Both the position numbers and the translations under genes were made by a program. Below, in pieces: positions 23,934 through 35,183 of a DNA stretch of 64,000 nt. The DNA is from Sediminicoccus sp. KRV36 (GTDB taxonomy: Bacteria > Pseudomonadota > Alphaproteobacteria > Acetobacterales > Acetobacteraceae), in NCBI RefSeq assembly GCF_023243115.1, contig NZ_CP085081.1, positions 1,922,001 to 1,986,000 of the forward strand, given 5' to 3'. How positions within the stretch are numbered: the first letter of the stretch is position 1; the number at the start of each line of letters is the position of its first letter. The notes under the pieces are model-generated. The model was not told the origin of the DNA and searched no databases. It was given only the letters and a program-made list of their open reading frames with translations.

Positions 23934-24998
23934 TCACGCCGGGGCTTGCGTGGCCGCTTTGCCATCCAGGCCCCAGAAGGCCGCGATATGCCGCGCCGCC
24001 GGAACGCCGACATCGAGAACCCAGGGGCCGGCGCTGCCAGCGCCCGCGCCGATGGGAAAGCCATGGCCCATGCCGGCGATGGTCCAGAGCTCAACCGCCG
24101 CCGCGCCACGCCGGCTCCAGACCCGGTGGCGGGTGGCCTCGGCGGGTTGCGTGTCGCTCGTCGGCTCCTCCAGGCAGCCATGCAGCGCGGACCATTGCGT
24201 GGCGAGGATTTCGGCGTTTTCCGGATCCACCGTGCGGTCCTTCTCGCCCTGCCAGATGGAAAGCCTCGGCCAGGGCTGCTGGCCGCGTGGCGCGGTGCGG
24301 GCCCGCACGCTGGCCACGAGCCCGAGGCGCGTGCGGAACGGGTCGGCGCGGTGCATCCGCAGCAGCGCCATGGGCGAGGTGCTGGCACTGCCCACCGGCA
24401 TGCCCGCAACCACGGCCCCCCCGGCGAAGACGGCCGGATAGGCCGCCAGCATGGCCGCCGCCATCGCGCCACCGGCGGAAAGCCCCACGATGAAGACGCG
24501 GCGGGGCGATGAACCGAACCGGCGGATCGCATGGCGCACCATTTGGCGGATGGACATGCCCTCGCCCTGGCCACGGCGGACATCATCGGGCCGGTACCAG
24601 TTGAAGCACCGGCTGCGGTTGTTCGCGATGGCCTGCTCGGGCATGACCAGCGGGATGCCCAGGCTCTCCGAAAGGGCCAGCCAGCCGGCCTGGGTGGCAA
24701 AGGCGGCCCCATCCTGGCGGCAGCCATGCAGCACCAGGATCAGCGGCGCGCCGGCGGCGGGAGGCTTGCGCGGTTGATACACCAGCATGCGCAGCTCACC
24801 GGGGTTGGAGCCGAAATCCCTCACCTCGGCGACGCGGCCGCGCACGCCACCTGGCTCCGCCGGATTGGCCGCCGCAGGCCAGGCCAGCGTCATCAGGCGA
24901 ACCGCCGCCTTGCCGAACTGCGCGGCGACGCCAATCGCCCCCAGCCGCCTGGCCGCCCGCGCCCTTGGCAGCGCGATGCGCTTGAAGCGACGCGACAA
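23934..24998 (-). CDS. PHB depolymerase-type alpha/beta-hydrolase (esterase)
   Basis: Carboxylesterase of the short-chain PHB depolymerase/feruloyl esterase family (354 residues). Visible are the oxyanion region LILVLHGCRQDGAAFATQAG, FNWYRPDDVRRGQGE, the lipase box GLSAGG with Ser at about residue 174 and the catalytic His in GMGHGFPIG. The N-terminal 40 residues are basic with a hydrophobic stretch (FGKAAVRLMTLAWPAAA), perhaps for export. TTG at 24998 directly follows the stop of a 67-codon gene, so the two are coupled. The substrate may be polyhydroxyalkanoate or another ester. Confidence 0.88.
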   Translation of the reverse strand: MSRRFKRIALPRARAARRLGAIGVAAQFGKAAVRLMTLAWPAAANPAEPGGVRGRVAEVRDFGSNPGELRMLVYQPRKPPAAGAPLILVLHGCRQDGAAFATQAGWLALSESLGIPLVMPEQAIANNRSRCFNWYRPDDVRRGQGEGMSIRQMVRHAIRRFGSSPRRVFIVGLSAGGAMAAAMLAAYPAVFAGGAVVAGMPVGSASTSPMALLRMHRADPFRTRLGLVASVRARTAPRGQQPWPRLSIWQGEKDRTVDPENAEILATQWSALHGCLEEPTSDTQPAEATRHRVWSRRGAAAVELWTIAGMGHGFPIGAGAGSAGPWVLDVGVPAARHIAAFWGLDGKAATQAPA

Positions 24999-25202
24999 TC
25001 AGCGCCCCTTCCTGGGCGGTGGCACGGAGACACTGCGCAAGGCGCGGGCCCAGAATCGGGTCACATCCTGGGTGGTGGCGGTGGTCAGGGCGGTTTGCTG
25101 GCGCTTCGCTTCGGCCATCATCATGCCACGGCCGGTATTGGCGGCGCGGTTGGCGGCACTGAGCCACAGGCTCATCAGGGGATTGCGGGTCACTCGCGGC
25201 AT
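24999..25202 (-). CDS. small hypothetical protein paired with the PHB-depolymerase-type gene
   Basis: 67-residue protein: MPRVTRNPLMSLWLSAANRA, then an Ala/Thr-rich helix with MMMAEAKRQQTALTTATTQD and a basic Pro-rich end. The amphipathic helical core resembles phasin-type granule proteins in flavour, but I cannot assign a family. Its TGA is immediately followed by the TTG of the esterase gene. No strong ribosome-binding site is visible before 25202, and in-frame starts further upstream are possible. Confidence 0.6.
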   Translation of the reverse strand: MPRVTRNPLMSLWLSAANRAANTGRGMMMAEAKRQQTALTTATTQDVTRFWARALRSVSVPPPRKGR

Positions 25203-25336
25203 GGGGGGCGCACTTTCTCGATCAAACGACAGATGCCGAACGGGGCGCCGCACCGCCCGTTGCATGCATGCGCCTGGCCTGTCCCGTAAATCGCCGCGAA
25301 TGGCCGGCCGCGTCTCACCCCGTCAGGGCGTTCCCG

Positions 25337-26113
25337 TCAGGGCGAGAAGCTGTTTACCAGGCTGCCGATGCCCGGGATCGAGACGCTTACTTCCATGCCC
25401 GGCCGCATGGGCAAGGCGCCGACGGAGGTGCCGCAGGCGATCACATCGCCCGGCTGCAATGTCACCTCGCGCGAGATGAGTGCCACGATGCGTGCCGGCG
25501 GCAGGATCATGTCCGCGCAGGGATAGTCCTGGCGAATCCGCCCGTTCAGGGCGACCTGCACGCGCAATTCACGCCAGTCCAGCCCGGTTGCGATGCAGGG
25601 GCCGATGGGGCCGAAGCTGTCGGGGGATTTGGCCCTGGCCCATTGGGGGAAGGAGGGATCGGCGGTCAGGATGTCCAGCGCCGTTACGTCATTCACGCAG
25701 GTCAGGCCGAAGATCGCCGCCGCGGCCTCGTTCTCCTCGGCATTGGCGATGCGCTGGCCGATGACGAGGCCCAGCTCCCCCTCATACAGCGTCTTGCCGG
25801 CATAGCCGGCGGGCGGGCGGATCGCCTCGCCCGGCCCGATGATGCTGCCGGGCGCCTTGAGGAACCAGAGCGGTGTTTCGGGAATGGCATTGCCCTGCTT
25901 GGCGGCCAATTCGTGGAAATTGTTCCACAGCCCGATGAAATGCCTGGGCCGCACCGGCGCCAGCAAGGTGACGTCGCCCAATGGCAAAGCGGGGCCGGCC
26001 GGCGTCGCCGTGCCGAACATGTCGCCTTCGAAGGGTGTCACGGCCGCATCGGCCAGGGTGCCGAAGCCCTCCATGCCAGCGGCCGTGCGGAAGCGAATCC
26101 AATGCGTCACCAT
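25337..26113 (-). CDS. fumarylacetoacetate hydrolase family protein
   Basis: Metal-dependent hydrolase or decarboxylase of the FAH fold, 258 residues. Metal ligands are seen as Glu residues in YEGELGLVIG and Asp in CVNDVTALDI, with SPDSFGPIGPCI completing the family core. The C terminus DVIACGTSVGALPMRPGMEV is typical of HpaG-like and 2-keto-acid members. It begins two bases after the ubiG stop, so the two genes form an operon. Pathway unknown; degradation of a ring-fission product or an oxaloacetate-decarboxylase-like role are options. Confidence 0.85.
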   Translation of the reverse strand: MVTHWIRFRTAAGMEGFGTLADAAVTPFEGDMFGTATPAGPALPLGDVTLLAPVRPRHFIGLWNNFHELAAKQGNAIPETPLWFLKAPGSIIGPGEAIRPPAGYAGKTLYEGELGLVIGQRIANAEENEAAAAIFGLTCVNDVTALDILTADPSFPQWARAKSPDSFGPIGPCIATGLDWRELRVQVALNGRIRQDYPCADMILPPARIVALISREVTLQPGDVIACGTSVGALPMRPGMEVSVSIPGIGSLVNSFSP

Positions 26114-26115
26114 GC

Positions 26116-26829
26116 TCAGACCTTTTTCGCCGCCATGAGGTAATTCACGCCGGTATCGCGCGCGATGCGGAAGCCCGAGGTGAGGCTGGGCACCATGCCG
26201 GCCGCATCGGTCACGGCCAGCCCTGCCTGGCGCAACAGGCCGCCCAATTCGGCCGGGGTGACGAACAGCTTCCAGTCATGCGTGCCACGCGGCAGCCAGC
26301 GCAGGATCTGTTCCGCGCCCAGAATGGCAACCAGATAGGCGCGGCGCGTGCGGTTCAGCGTGGAGAGAAACACCTGCCCGCCAGGCCGCGCCAGCCGGGC
26401 GAGGGCGGCGCAGAAGGCGGCGCGCTCGGCCGGTGGCACATGCTCGATCACCTCCAGCGCCAGCACGGCGTCAAACCCGCCCTCGGCGAGGCTTTCCGGC
26501 GTGCCATCCCGGTAATCCACCACGAGGCCCGAGGCCGCGGCATGGGCGCGCGCGGCATCCAGCGCCGCACCCGCGGCATCCAGCCCGGTGACCAGGGCGC
26601 CACGCCGGGCCAGCCATTCCGAGGCGAGGCCCGCCCCGCACCCCACATCCAGGATGCGCAAGCCCTCCAGCGGGCCGAGGCGCTCCGCGATCCAGCCCAT
26701 GCGGGCCGGATTCATGGCGTGCAGCGGGGCCATCGGGCCGCTGGTCTTCCACCAATCGCCCGCCAGGGCGTCAAACTTTGCGACTTCCCGGGGTTCAGCG
26801 CTGCCCGACATGTTGCCCATCCGCGTCAT
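26116..26829 (-). CDS. ubiG: ubiquinone biosynthesis O-methyltransferase UbiG
   Basis: SAM-dependent methyltransferase for both O-methylations of ubiquinone. SAM motif I is ILDVGCGAGLASEWLARRG; family marks are KFDALAGDWWKTSGPMAPLH at the N terminus, LEVIEHVPPAERAAF and STLNRTRRAYLVAILGAEQI. Methionines at 26829, 26820 and 26811 are all possible starts and none has a strong ribosome-binding site; the first is given (237 residues). Divergent from lysC, an arrangement conserved in many alphaproteobacteria. Confidence 0.92.
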   Translation of the reverse strand: MTRMGNMSGSAEPREVAKFDALAGDWWKTSGPMAPLHAMNPARMGWIAERLGPLEGLRILDVGCGAGLASEWLARRGALVTGLDAAGAALDAARAHAAASGLVVDYRDGTPESLAEGGFDAVLALEVIEHVPPAERAAFCAALARLARPGGQVFLSTLNRTRRAYLVAILGAEQILRWLPRGTHDWKLFVTPAELGGLLRQAGLAVTDAAGMVPSLTSGFRIARDTGVNYLMAAKKV

Positions 26830-26913
26830 GAACGGTATCTGACGCGCCCTCAGGTCCACCGCAAGGCCTGCCCCCCGATGGAGAGCCGGTTGGGGGGCCG
26901 GCCAGGAACTCGC

Positions 26914-28134
26914 ATGTCCCGTATTGTCATGAAGTTTGGCGGCACTTCCGTCGCTGATCTCGACCGCATCCGCAACGTCGCGGCCCGTGTGAAGCGTGAA
27001 GTGGATGCCGGCCACCAGGTGGCTGTCGTCGTCTCCGCCATGTCGGGGACGACGAACCAGCTCGTCAAATGGTGCCAGGATCTCTCGCCGCTGCATGATG
27101 CGCGGGAATACGATGTCGTTGTCGCCACGGGCGAGCAGGTGACGATCGGCCTCACTGCCATCGCGCTCCAGGCGATCGGCGTCGAGGCGCGGTCCTGGCA
27201 GGGCTGGCAGGTGCCGATCCTGACCGATGATGCCCATGGCAAGGCCCGGGTGGACCGGATCGAGGGCGAGGAGCTGATCCGCCGGATGGAGCAGGGCCAG
27301 GTGCCCGTCGTCGCCGGCTTCCAGGGGCTCGAGCCCGGCCGCAACCGGGTGACGACGCTGGGGCGGGGTGGCTCGGACCTCTCGGCCGTGGCGCTGGCCG
27401 CGGCGCTGAAGGCCGATCGTTGTGATATCTACACCGATGTGGACGGCATCTACACGACCGATCCGCGCATCGTGCCCCGGGCGCGCAAGCTCGATCGCAT
27501 TTCCTATGAGGAAATGCTGGAGCTTGCCTCGGTCGGTGCCAAGGTGTTGCAGACGCGTTCCGTCGAACTTGCCATGAAGGCGCGGGTTCGCGTGCAGGTG
27601 CTTTCCAGTTTTGAAGACAAGCCAGGCTCCCTGGTCGTGGATGAGGACGAGATCATGGAGAAGCCGATTGTTTCCGGCATTGCCTATTCCCGGGATGAGG
27701 CGAAGGTTACGCTGCGCCGCGTGCCGGACCGCCCGGGTGTCGCCGCGCGGGTGTTCGGCCCGCTCTCGGCCGCCAATGTGAATGTGGACATGATCGTCCA
27801 GAATATCGGCGCCGATGGCGGCACAGACATGACCTTCACGGTCGGCCGTTCCGACCTGCCGCGTGCGAGGGACATCCTGGAAAAGGCCAAGGCCGAGCTG
27901 GGCTTCGAGGCGCTGATCGCGGATCCGGACGTGGCAAAGATCAGCGTCGTCGGTATCGGCATGCGCACCCATGCGGGCGTGGCCGCTACCATGTTCAAGA
28001 CCCTGGCCGAGAAGGGCATCAACATCCAGGTGATCTCGACCAGCGAGATCAAGGTGAGCGTCCTGGTGGCGGCCGACTACACCGAGCTCGCGGTCCGCGC
28101 GCTGCACACGGCCTATGGGCTGGATGCCGCCTGA
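26914..28134 (+). CDS. lysC: aspartate kinase
   Basis: Phosphorylates aspartate as the first step toward lysine, threonine and methionine. The kinase domain opens with [20 protein letters not shown] and has [20 protein letters not shown] and [15 protein letters not shown]. Two C-terminal ACT domains (about residues 265-406; [20 protein letters not shown] and [20 protein letters not shown]) point to feedback control by end products. 406 residues is normal. AGGA lies seven bases before the ATG. The stop overlaps the next gene. Confidence 0.95.
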   Translation: MSRIVMKFGGTSVADLDRIRNVAARVKREVDAGHQVAVVVSAMSGTTNQLVKWCQDLSPLHDAREYDVVVATGEQVTIGLTAIALQAIGVEARSWQGWQVPILTDDAHGKARVDRIEGEELIRRMEQGQVPVVAGFQGLEPGRNRVTTLGRGGSDLSAVALAAALKADRCDIYTDVDGIYTTDPRIVPRARKLDRISYEEMLELASVGAKVLQTRSVELAMKARVRVQVLSSFEDKPGSLVVDEDEIMEKPIVSGIAYSRDEAKVTLRRVPDRPGVAARVFGPLSAANVNVDMIVQNIGADGGTDMTFTVGRSDLPRARDILEKAKAELGFEALIADPDVAKISVVGIGMRTHAGVAATMFKTLAEKGINIQVISTSEIKVSVLVAADYTELAVRALHTAYGLDAA

Positions 28135-29177
28135 TGGACGCCGTGAGCCGCCCGCCCAAGGCCGCCTTTGACGAGCTGGACCGCCTGATGGCGCGCGGCG
28201 CCGCCTTCTTCGGCGCGCGCTATGCCCTGCTGGGCGGGGCCATGTCCTGGGTGAGCGAGCGCAACCTGGTGGCGGCCCTGTCCAATGCCGGGGCCTTTGG
28301 CGTGATCGCCTGCGGCGCGATGGAGCCGCACCACCTGGATGCCGAGATCGCGGCCACCAAGGCGCTCACCGACAAGCCATTCGGCGTCAATCTGATCACG
28401 ATGCATCCGCGCCTTGAAGCGCTGGTGGATACCTGCCTTTCGCATGGGGTCACGCATATCGTCTTCGCCGGCGGCATTCCGCCCGGCTCGGCCATCAAGC
28501 GGGCGAAGGAGGGGGGGGCGAAGATCATCTGCTTCGCGCCCGCCCTGGCGCTCGCCAAAAAGCTGATCCGCTCCGGCGCGGATGCGCTGGTGATCGAGGG
28601 GAGTGAGGCGGGGGGGCATATCGGCCCGGTCAGCCTCAATGTGCTGGCCCAGGAAATCCTGCCGCACATCACCGAGGTGCCGGTGTTTGTCGCGGGCGGC
28701 ATCGGCCGGGGGGAGGCGATCCTCTCCTACCTGGAGATGGGGGCGGCGGGTGCTCAGCTTGGCACGCGCTTCGTCTGCGCGACGGAAAGCATCGCGCATC
28801 CGAACTTCAAGCGCGCCTTCATCCGCGGCAATGCGCGCGACGCGCTGCCCACCGTGCAGATTGACGAGCGCTTCCCGGTGATCCCCGTGCGTGCCCTGCA
28901 AAATGAGGGCACCAAGCGCTTCATGGAGCACCAGGCCATCGTGCTGAAGCGCTTCCAGGCCGGCGAATTGGCCAAGGATGAAGCGCAGCTCGATATCGAG
29001 CATTTCTGGGCCGGCGCGCTGCGCCGCGCGGTGATCGAGGGCGATGTGGAGCAGGGCTCGCTCATGGCGGGCCAGTCGGTCGGCATGGTGTCGCGCGAAC
29101 AGCCGGCGGCCGAGATCGTGGCCGAACTGATCGGCCAGGCCGCCGCGGCCATCGCGGCCAGGCACGGCTTCGCATGA
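28134..29177 (+). CDS. NAD(P)H-dependent flavin oxidoreductase, nitronate monooxygenase-like
   Basis: FMN-dependent TIM-barrel protein of the 2-nitropropane dioxygenase/nitronate monooxygenase superfamily, 347 residues. Marks are LLGGAMSWVSERNLVAALSN, the phosphate-binding region VFVAGGIGRGEAILSYLEMG and the active-site segment EGSEAGGHIGPVS. Some relatives act as enoyl reductases (FabK) or quinone reductases, so the activity is uncertain. The ATG overlaps the lysC stop (TGATGG), so expression is coupled to aspartate kinase; the meaning of this pairing is unclear. Confidence 0.82.
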   Translation: MDAVSRPPKAAFDELDRLMARGAAFFGARYALLGGAMSWVSERNLVAALSNAGAFGVIACGAMEPHHLDAEIAATKALTDKPFGVNLITMHPRLEALVDTCLSHGVTHIVFAGGIPPGSAIKRAKEGGAKIICFAPALALAKKLIRSGADALVIEGSEAGGHIGPVSLNVLAQEILPHITEVPVFVAGGIGRGEAILSYLEMGAAGAQLGTRFVCATESIAHPNFKRAFIRGNARDALPTVQIDERFPVIPVRALQNEGTKRFMEHQAIVLKRFQAGELAKDEAQLDIEHFWAGALRRAVIEGDVEQGSLMAGQSVGMVSREQPAAEIVAELIGQAAAAIAARHGFA

Positions 29178-29252
29178 GGTTTCTGGGCTTCGGCCAAGGG
29201 GGCTTTGCGGCCCAGGCCGGAAGGGATTAACCATGGCTCCGTGTTCGACGAC

Positions 29253-30299
29253 ATGAAACGCTTCCGCCCCCAGGAGGCCCAGCCCGTGGATGCCGCCAGG
29301 CTTGGAGAAGAACTGCGCGATGCGCGGCTCGCCCTCGGTCTTTCGATCGAGGATGTGGCAGCCCAATTGCGCATCCGCCGCGTCTATCTCGTGGCGCTGG
29401 AGGAGGGGCGGGTGAAGGACTTGCCTTCACCGGCCTATGCTGTTGGATTTGTGCGTAATTATGCCGGCGCCCTGGGGCTTGATCCCTCTGACATGGTCCG
29501 CCGCCTGCGGGATGCCGTGGCCACCGGCCCGCGCAAGACCGACCTGGTTTTCCCCGAGCCCGTACCTGAGCGTGGTTTCCCGGCGGGCGTCGTGGTGCTG
29601 CTGGGCGCCGTGATCGCGGTGGGCGCCTATGTCGGCTGGTACAACTGGGCAGGCAGCGGCAATCGCAGTGTGGATGCGGTGCCGGCCGTGCCTGCGCGCC
29701 TGGAGCCCGCCGCCCGCACGGGCGAGGCGCTGCGGCCCGCAGCCCCGGGACCGGCACCGGCCCCGGCGCCTGGCGTTGCAGCCACCCCGCCCCCTGCCTT
29801 GGGTGTCCCGGCCTTGCCGGTGCCCGTGGCAGTGCCCGTGCAGGTGCCCCCGCCCGTGGCGCCCCCGGCCCCCGCGGCCCCGCCCGCCGATCAATCGCGC
29901 ATCACCGTGCGGGCCAAGTCCGAGATCTGGACCCAGGTGCGTGATCCGCGCAGCAACCAGATGCTGTTCTCCCGCAACCTCCGCGCCGGTGAGAGCGTGG
30001 CCTTGCCCAACCGGGAAGGGCTGCTGCTCTCGGTGGGCAATGCCGCGCTGCTGGAGGTTCTGGTGGATGGCCAGCCTTCGCCCAGTTTCGGCAATACGCC
30101 AGGCGTGCGGCGGGATGTTCCCCTGGTGATCGAGCAACTGCGCCAGCCACGCGGGACCGCCGGCCAGCCGGCCGCACCCAGGGCCGCAACCCCGCCGGCA
30201 GGTGGCGCGGCCGCGCCGCCGGCGCCGGCAGCCCAGCCGCCCGCGCCGGCCCGGCTCAATCCCCCCGTGACGCCCGCGCCACAACGCCCGCCGCAATAG
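29253..30299 (+). CDS. rodZ: RodZ-like helix-turn-helix membrane protein
   Basis: Cytoskeleton-associated morphology protein. The N-terminal HTH_25 domain (about 12-80) reads [20 protein letters not shown], followed by [20 protein letters not shown]. One membrane span lies near 108-130 ([20 protein letters not shown]), then a Pro/Ala-rich spacer and a C-terminal RodZ/DUF4115 beta domain ([20 protein letters not shown] onward), plus an extra Pro-rich tail. ATG at 29253 overlaps the stop of an eight-codon frame that has the better ribosome-binding site. An in-frame GTG at 29241 is an alternative start. Confidence 0.85.
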   Translation: MKRFRPQEAQPVDAARLGEELRDARLALGLSIEDVAAQLRIRRVYLVALEEGRVKDLPSPAYAVGFVRNYAGALGLDPSDMVRRLRDAVATGPRKTDLVFPEPVPERGFPAGVVVLLGAVIAVGAYVGWYNWAGSGNRSVDAVPAVPARLEPAARTGEALRPAAPGPAPAPAPGVAATPPPALGVPALPVPVAVPVQVPPPVAPPAPAAPPADQSRITVRAKSEIWTQVRDPRSNQMLFSRNLRAGESVALPNREGLLLSVGNAALLEVLVDGQPSPSFGNTPGVRRDVPLVIEQLRQPRGTAGQPAAPRAATPPAGGAAAPPAPAAQPPAPARLNPPVTPAPQRPPQ

Positions 30300-30305
30300 G
30301 CGGCT

Positions 30306-30334
30306 TTGGCAATGCCTGCCGGCGCGCCTATATT
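30306..30334 (+). promoter_or_regulatory. candidate housekeeping promoter of ispG
   Basis: TTGGCA (30306-30311), a 17-base spacer and TATATT (30329-30334) match the sigma-70 hexamers at five of six positions each. It lies 31 bases before the ispG start, so transcription would start close to the gene. Confidence 0.6.
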
Positions 30335-30364
30335 GCGCCCAGAACGCCATTTCCGAGGGAATGC

Positions 30365-31510
30365 ATGAGCTACCGGCCCTATCAGCACATCGCGCGCCGC
30401 AAATCGCGCCAGATTCGCGTCGGCAAGGTTCTGGTGGGGGGCGATGCGCCCATCAGCGTGCAGACCATGACCAACACGCTGACCTCGGATGCGGCGGCGA
30501 CCATCGCGCAGATCCGCAAATCCGAACTGGCCGGCGTGGACATCGTCCGCGTCTCCTGCCCGGATGAGGAAAGCACGGCAGCCCTGGCCGAGATCGTGCG
30601 CGAAGTGAATGTGCCCATCGTGGCCGATATCCACTTCCACTATCGCCGCGCGATCGAGGCCGCGCAGGCCGGTGCCGCCTGCCTGCGGATCAATCCCGGC
30701 AATATCGGCTCGGCCGAGCGGGTCAAGGAAGTCATCAAGGCGGCGCGGGACCATGGCTGCTCCATCCGCATCGGCGTGAATGCCGGCTCGCTGGAGAAGC
30801 ACCTGCTGGAGAAGTATGGCGAGCCGAACCCGGAGGCGCTGGTGGAAAGCGCGCTGTGGCATGCGGACCACCTGCTGCAGAACGACTTCCACGAGTTCAA
30901 GATCAGCGTGAAGGCAAGCGACGTCTTCCTCGCCGTCGCGGCCTATCAGCAACTGGCCGATGCCTGTGACCACCCCTTGCACATCGGCATCACCGAGGCG
31001 GGCGGCAAGCGCACCGGCACGGTAAAGTCCTCGGTCGGGCTGGGTTCGCTGCTTTGGGCCGGCATTGGCGATACCATGCGGGTCTCGCTGAGTGCCGAGC
31101 CGGAGGAGGAAGTCTCCGTCGCCTGGGATATCCTGAAATCGCTGCATCTGCGGCATCGCGGCGTGAAGATCATCTCCTGCCCCTCCTGCGCGCGGCAGGG
31201 TTTTGACGTGATCCGCACGGTGGAAAAGCTGGAGGAGCGCCTGGCGCATATCGTCCAGCCCGTCAGCCTGTCCATCATCGGCTGCGTGGTGAACGGGCCT
31301 GGCGAGGCGCTGATGACCGATATCGGCCTGACCGGCGGCGGGGCCAGCCGGCACATGGTCTATTCGGCCGGCAAGCAGGACCACACCACCGATACCGAGG
31401 CGATGGTGGAGCATCTGGTGGGGCTGGTGGAAGCGCGGGCCGCGATCCTCCAGGCGGAGGCGGATGCGCAGAAGGCGGCGGAAGCGGCGGCGAAGCTCGC
31501 GGCCGAATAG
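30365..31510 (+). CDS. ispG: 4-hydroxy-3-methylbut-2-enyl diphosphate synthase (flavodoxin) IspG
   Basis: Penultimate enzyme of the MEP isoprenoid pathway, a 4Fe-4S protein that converts MEcPP to HMBPP. The TIM-barrel part begins with [20 protein letters not shown] and includes [20 protein letters not shown] and [10 protein letters not shown]. Cluster cysteines are in [12 protein letters not shown], and a further one in [12 protein letters not shown]. 381 residues is normal for the bacterial form without the plant insertion. It sits downstream of rodZ, with its own promoter candidate. Confidence 0.95.
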   Translation: MSYRPYQHIARRKSRQIRVGKVLVGGDAPISVQTMTNTLTSDAAATIAQIRKSELAGVDIVRVSCPDEESTAALAEIVREVNVPIVADIHFHYRRAIEAAQAGAACLRINPGNIGSAERVKEVIKAARDHGCSIRIGVNAGSLEKHLLEKYGEPNPEALVESALWHADHLLQNDFHEFKISVKASDVFLAVAAYQQLADACDHPLHIGITEAGGKRTGTVKSSVGLGSLLWAGIGDTMRVSLSAEPEEEVSVAWDILKSLHLRHRGVKIISCPSCARQGFDVIRTVEKLEERLAHIVQPVSLSIIGCVVNGPGEALMTDIGLTGGGASRHMVYSAGKQDHTTDTEAMVEHLVGLVEARAAILQAEADAQKAAEAAAKLAAE

Positions 31511-31673
31511 CCCACCGCCCGACGGCATCGCGCCCTGCGCCCCGTAAAAGGGGCCATCTCCCGTTTCGTTGCGATTCCGCTATAGAGGGACAGCGCGCGC
31601 CGCCAGGTTCTGGCCCGCCGCGGGGAGAATCGCACATGGCACACCAAGCCATCACGCCGGCAAAGGACAGCGC

Positions 31674-32465
31674 ATGACCGAACAACCTGTCCTGCTCAGC
31701 ATGGATGCGCGCGGGATCGCCACCGCCACCCTGAACCGCCCCGCCCTCGGCAATGCCTATAATGGCGCGATGCTGACGGCGCTGATCGAGGGGCTGGGCC
31801 AGCTTGAGCGCGACCCTTCCGTCCGCGCGCTGGTGATTCGCGGGGCCGGCAAGCATTTTCAGGCCGGCGCCGATATCCATTGGCTGAGCGAGGCCGCCGC
31901 CGCGCCGCCCGAGCAGGCCTTCGCCTCCAGCATGCTGACGACGCGCGCCATGCAGCGCCTCAATGAGTTCTCCAAGCCCAGCTTCGCCGTGATCCATGGC
32001 GCCTGTTTCGGTGGTGGCACCGGCATCGCCTGCTGCGTGGATGTCGCCCTGGCCACGACAGCTGCGAGTTTCGGCATCACCGAGGTCCGCGTCGGCGTCG
32101 CCCCCACCCCGATTTCCACCCACATGGTCCACGCCATGGGCCTGCGCCACGCCCGCCGCTACGCCATCACGGGCGAGCGTTTCGGCCCGGAGGAAGCGAT
32201 GCGCATCAACCTGGTGCATGAGGTCCATGCGCCCGAGCGGATCGAGGCGCGGCTGGAGGAAATCCTGGCGGCGACATTGCTTTCCTCGCCCGTCGCCATC
32301 GCGACCACCAAGGCGAGCCTGCTGGAATCCAATGGCCTGACGCTGGATGAGCATCAGATGCGGCAACTCGCGAATGAGAGCTGGATGCAGCGTTCGGGTG
32401 CCGAGGGGCAGGAGGGGCTCGCGGCGTTCCGGGCGAAGCGCAAGCCCAGCTGGGCGCCCGGTTGA
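31674..32465 (+). CDS. enoyl-CoA hydratase/isomerase family protein (methylglutaconyl-CoA hydratase-like)
   Basis: Crotonase-fold hydratase of 263 residues. Oxyanion-hole regions are GKHFQAGADIHWLSE and HGACFGGGTGIACCVDVALA, with ITEVRVGVAPTPISTHMVHA after it. The pattern resembles AtuE/LiuC hydratases of acyclic terpene and leucine catabolism more than fatty-acid hydratases, but the partner carboxylase genes are not here, so the substrate is open. AAAGGA precedes the ATG at 31674. Separate transcription from ispG is likely, given the 163-base gap. Confidence 0.82.
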   Translation: MTEQPVLLSMDARGIATATLNRPALGNAYNGAMLTALIEGLGQLERDPSVRALVIRGAGKHFQAGADIHWLSEAAAAPPEQAFASSMLTTRAMQRLNEFSKPSFAVIHGACFGGGTGIACCVDVALATTAASFGITEVRVGVAPTPISTHMVHAMGLRHARRYAITGERFGPEEAMRINLVHEVHAPERIEARLEEILAATLLSSPVAIATTKASLLESNGLTLDEHQMRQLANESWMQRSGAEGQEGLAAFRAKRKPSWAPG

Positions 32466-32472
32466 GCCGCGC

Positions 32473-32501
32473 TTGGCGTTCCCCGCGGGGCGGATTATAG
32501 C
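32473..32501 (+). promoter_or_regulatory. candidate promoter of mtnP
   Basis: TTGGCG (32473-32478), a 17-base spacer that contains the palindrome CCCCGCGGGG, and TATAGC (32496-32501). Hexamers match sigma-70 at four of six positions each, and the mtnP start is 47 bases downstream. Confidence 0.5.
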
Positions 32502-32548
32502 ACGGCCCACCTCAGGCCCGCGCCCTGGGAAACCCTCCGGAGCACCGC

Positions 32549-33436
32549 ATGAGCAGCAATCTGACCCCCGTCATCGGCCTCATTGGCGGCTCTGGCCTCT
32601 ATGACATTGACGGGCTGGAAGATCGCGAGTGGCGCCATGTGGAGACCCCCTGGGGCGAGGCTTCGGACCAGCTTCTGTTCGGCACGCTGGCCGGCATCCG
32701 CTGCGTCTTTCTGCCGCGCCATGGGCGCGGCCACCCGAACCCGCCCTCGGCGCTGAATTTCCGGGCGAATATTGACGCACTGAAGCGCAGCGGCGTCACG
32801 GATGTCATTTCGCTGTCCGCCGTGGGTTCGCTGAAGGCGGAATATCCGCCCGGCCATTTCGTCATTGTGGATCAATTCATTGACCGCACTTTCGCGCGGG
32901 AAAAATCCTTCTTCGGCCCGGGCTGCGTCGCGCATGTGAGCGTCGCCCACCCGACCTGCCCGCGGCTGTCGGACGCGATCGAGGCCGCCGGCGCCGAACT
33001 CGCCCTGCCAATGACGCGCGGCGGCACCTACCTCGTCATGGAAGGCCCGCAATTCAGCACCAAGGCCGAATCCCTGCTCTACCGGCAATGGGGCTGCGAC
33101 GTGATCGGCATGACCAATATGCCCGAGGCCAAGCTCGCCCGTGAGGCGGAGCTTTGCTACGCCTCCGTCGCCATGGTGACGGATTTCGATTGCTGGCACC
33201 CCGATCACGACCACGTCACGGTGGACCAGGTGGTGAAGGTGCTGTTCTCCAACGCCGACAAGGCGCGGGCCCTGGTCAAGGCGCTGATCCCGCGCATCGG
33301 CGGCGAGCGTGGCCCGTGCCCGGCCGGCTGCGACCGCGCGCTGGACCACGCGCTGATCACCGCACCCGAGAAGCGCGACCCGGCGATGCTGGCGAAGCTG
33401 GACGCCGTGGCCGGCCGGGTGCTGCGCGCCGCCTGA
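32549..33436 (+). CDS. mtnP: S-methyl-5'-thioadenosine phosphorylase
   Basis: Splits methylthioadenosine, a by-product of polyamine and homoserine-lactone synthesis, for methionine salvage. Family marks are IGLIGGSGLYDIDGLED, the phosphate-binding FLPRHGRGHPNPPSALNFRA, YLVMEGPQFSTKAESLLYRQ and the purine-binding VTDFDCWHPDHDHV. 295 residues is normal. GGAG lies eight bases before the ATG. No other methionine-salvage gene is in the window. Confidence 0.93.
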   Translation: MSSNLTPVIGLIGGSGLYDIDGLEDREWRHVETPWGEASDQLLFGTLAGIRCVFLPRHGRGHPNPPSALNFRANIDALKRSGVTDVISLSAVGSLKAEYPPGHFVIVDQFIDRTFAREKSFFGPGCVAHVSVAHPTCPRLSDAIEAAGAELALPMTRGGTYLVMEGPQFSTKAESLLYRQWGCDVIGMTNMPEAKLAREAELCYASVAMVTDFDCWHPDHDHVTVDQVVKVLFSNADKARALVKALIPRIGGERGPCPAGCDRALDHALITAPEKRDPAMLAKLDAVAGRVLRAA

Positions 33437-33449
33437 CGCCGCGCCGCCC

Positions 33450-35179
<1,730 letters not shown>

Positions 35180-35183
<4 letters not shown>

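Noticed and set aside
26830-28107. Minus-strand continuation of the ubiG frame through lysC
   Set aside because: The sequence beyond the UbiG domain is the antisense of lysC, whose own motifs are unmistakable.
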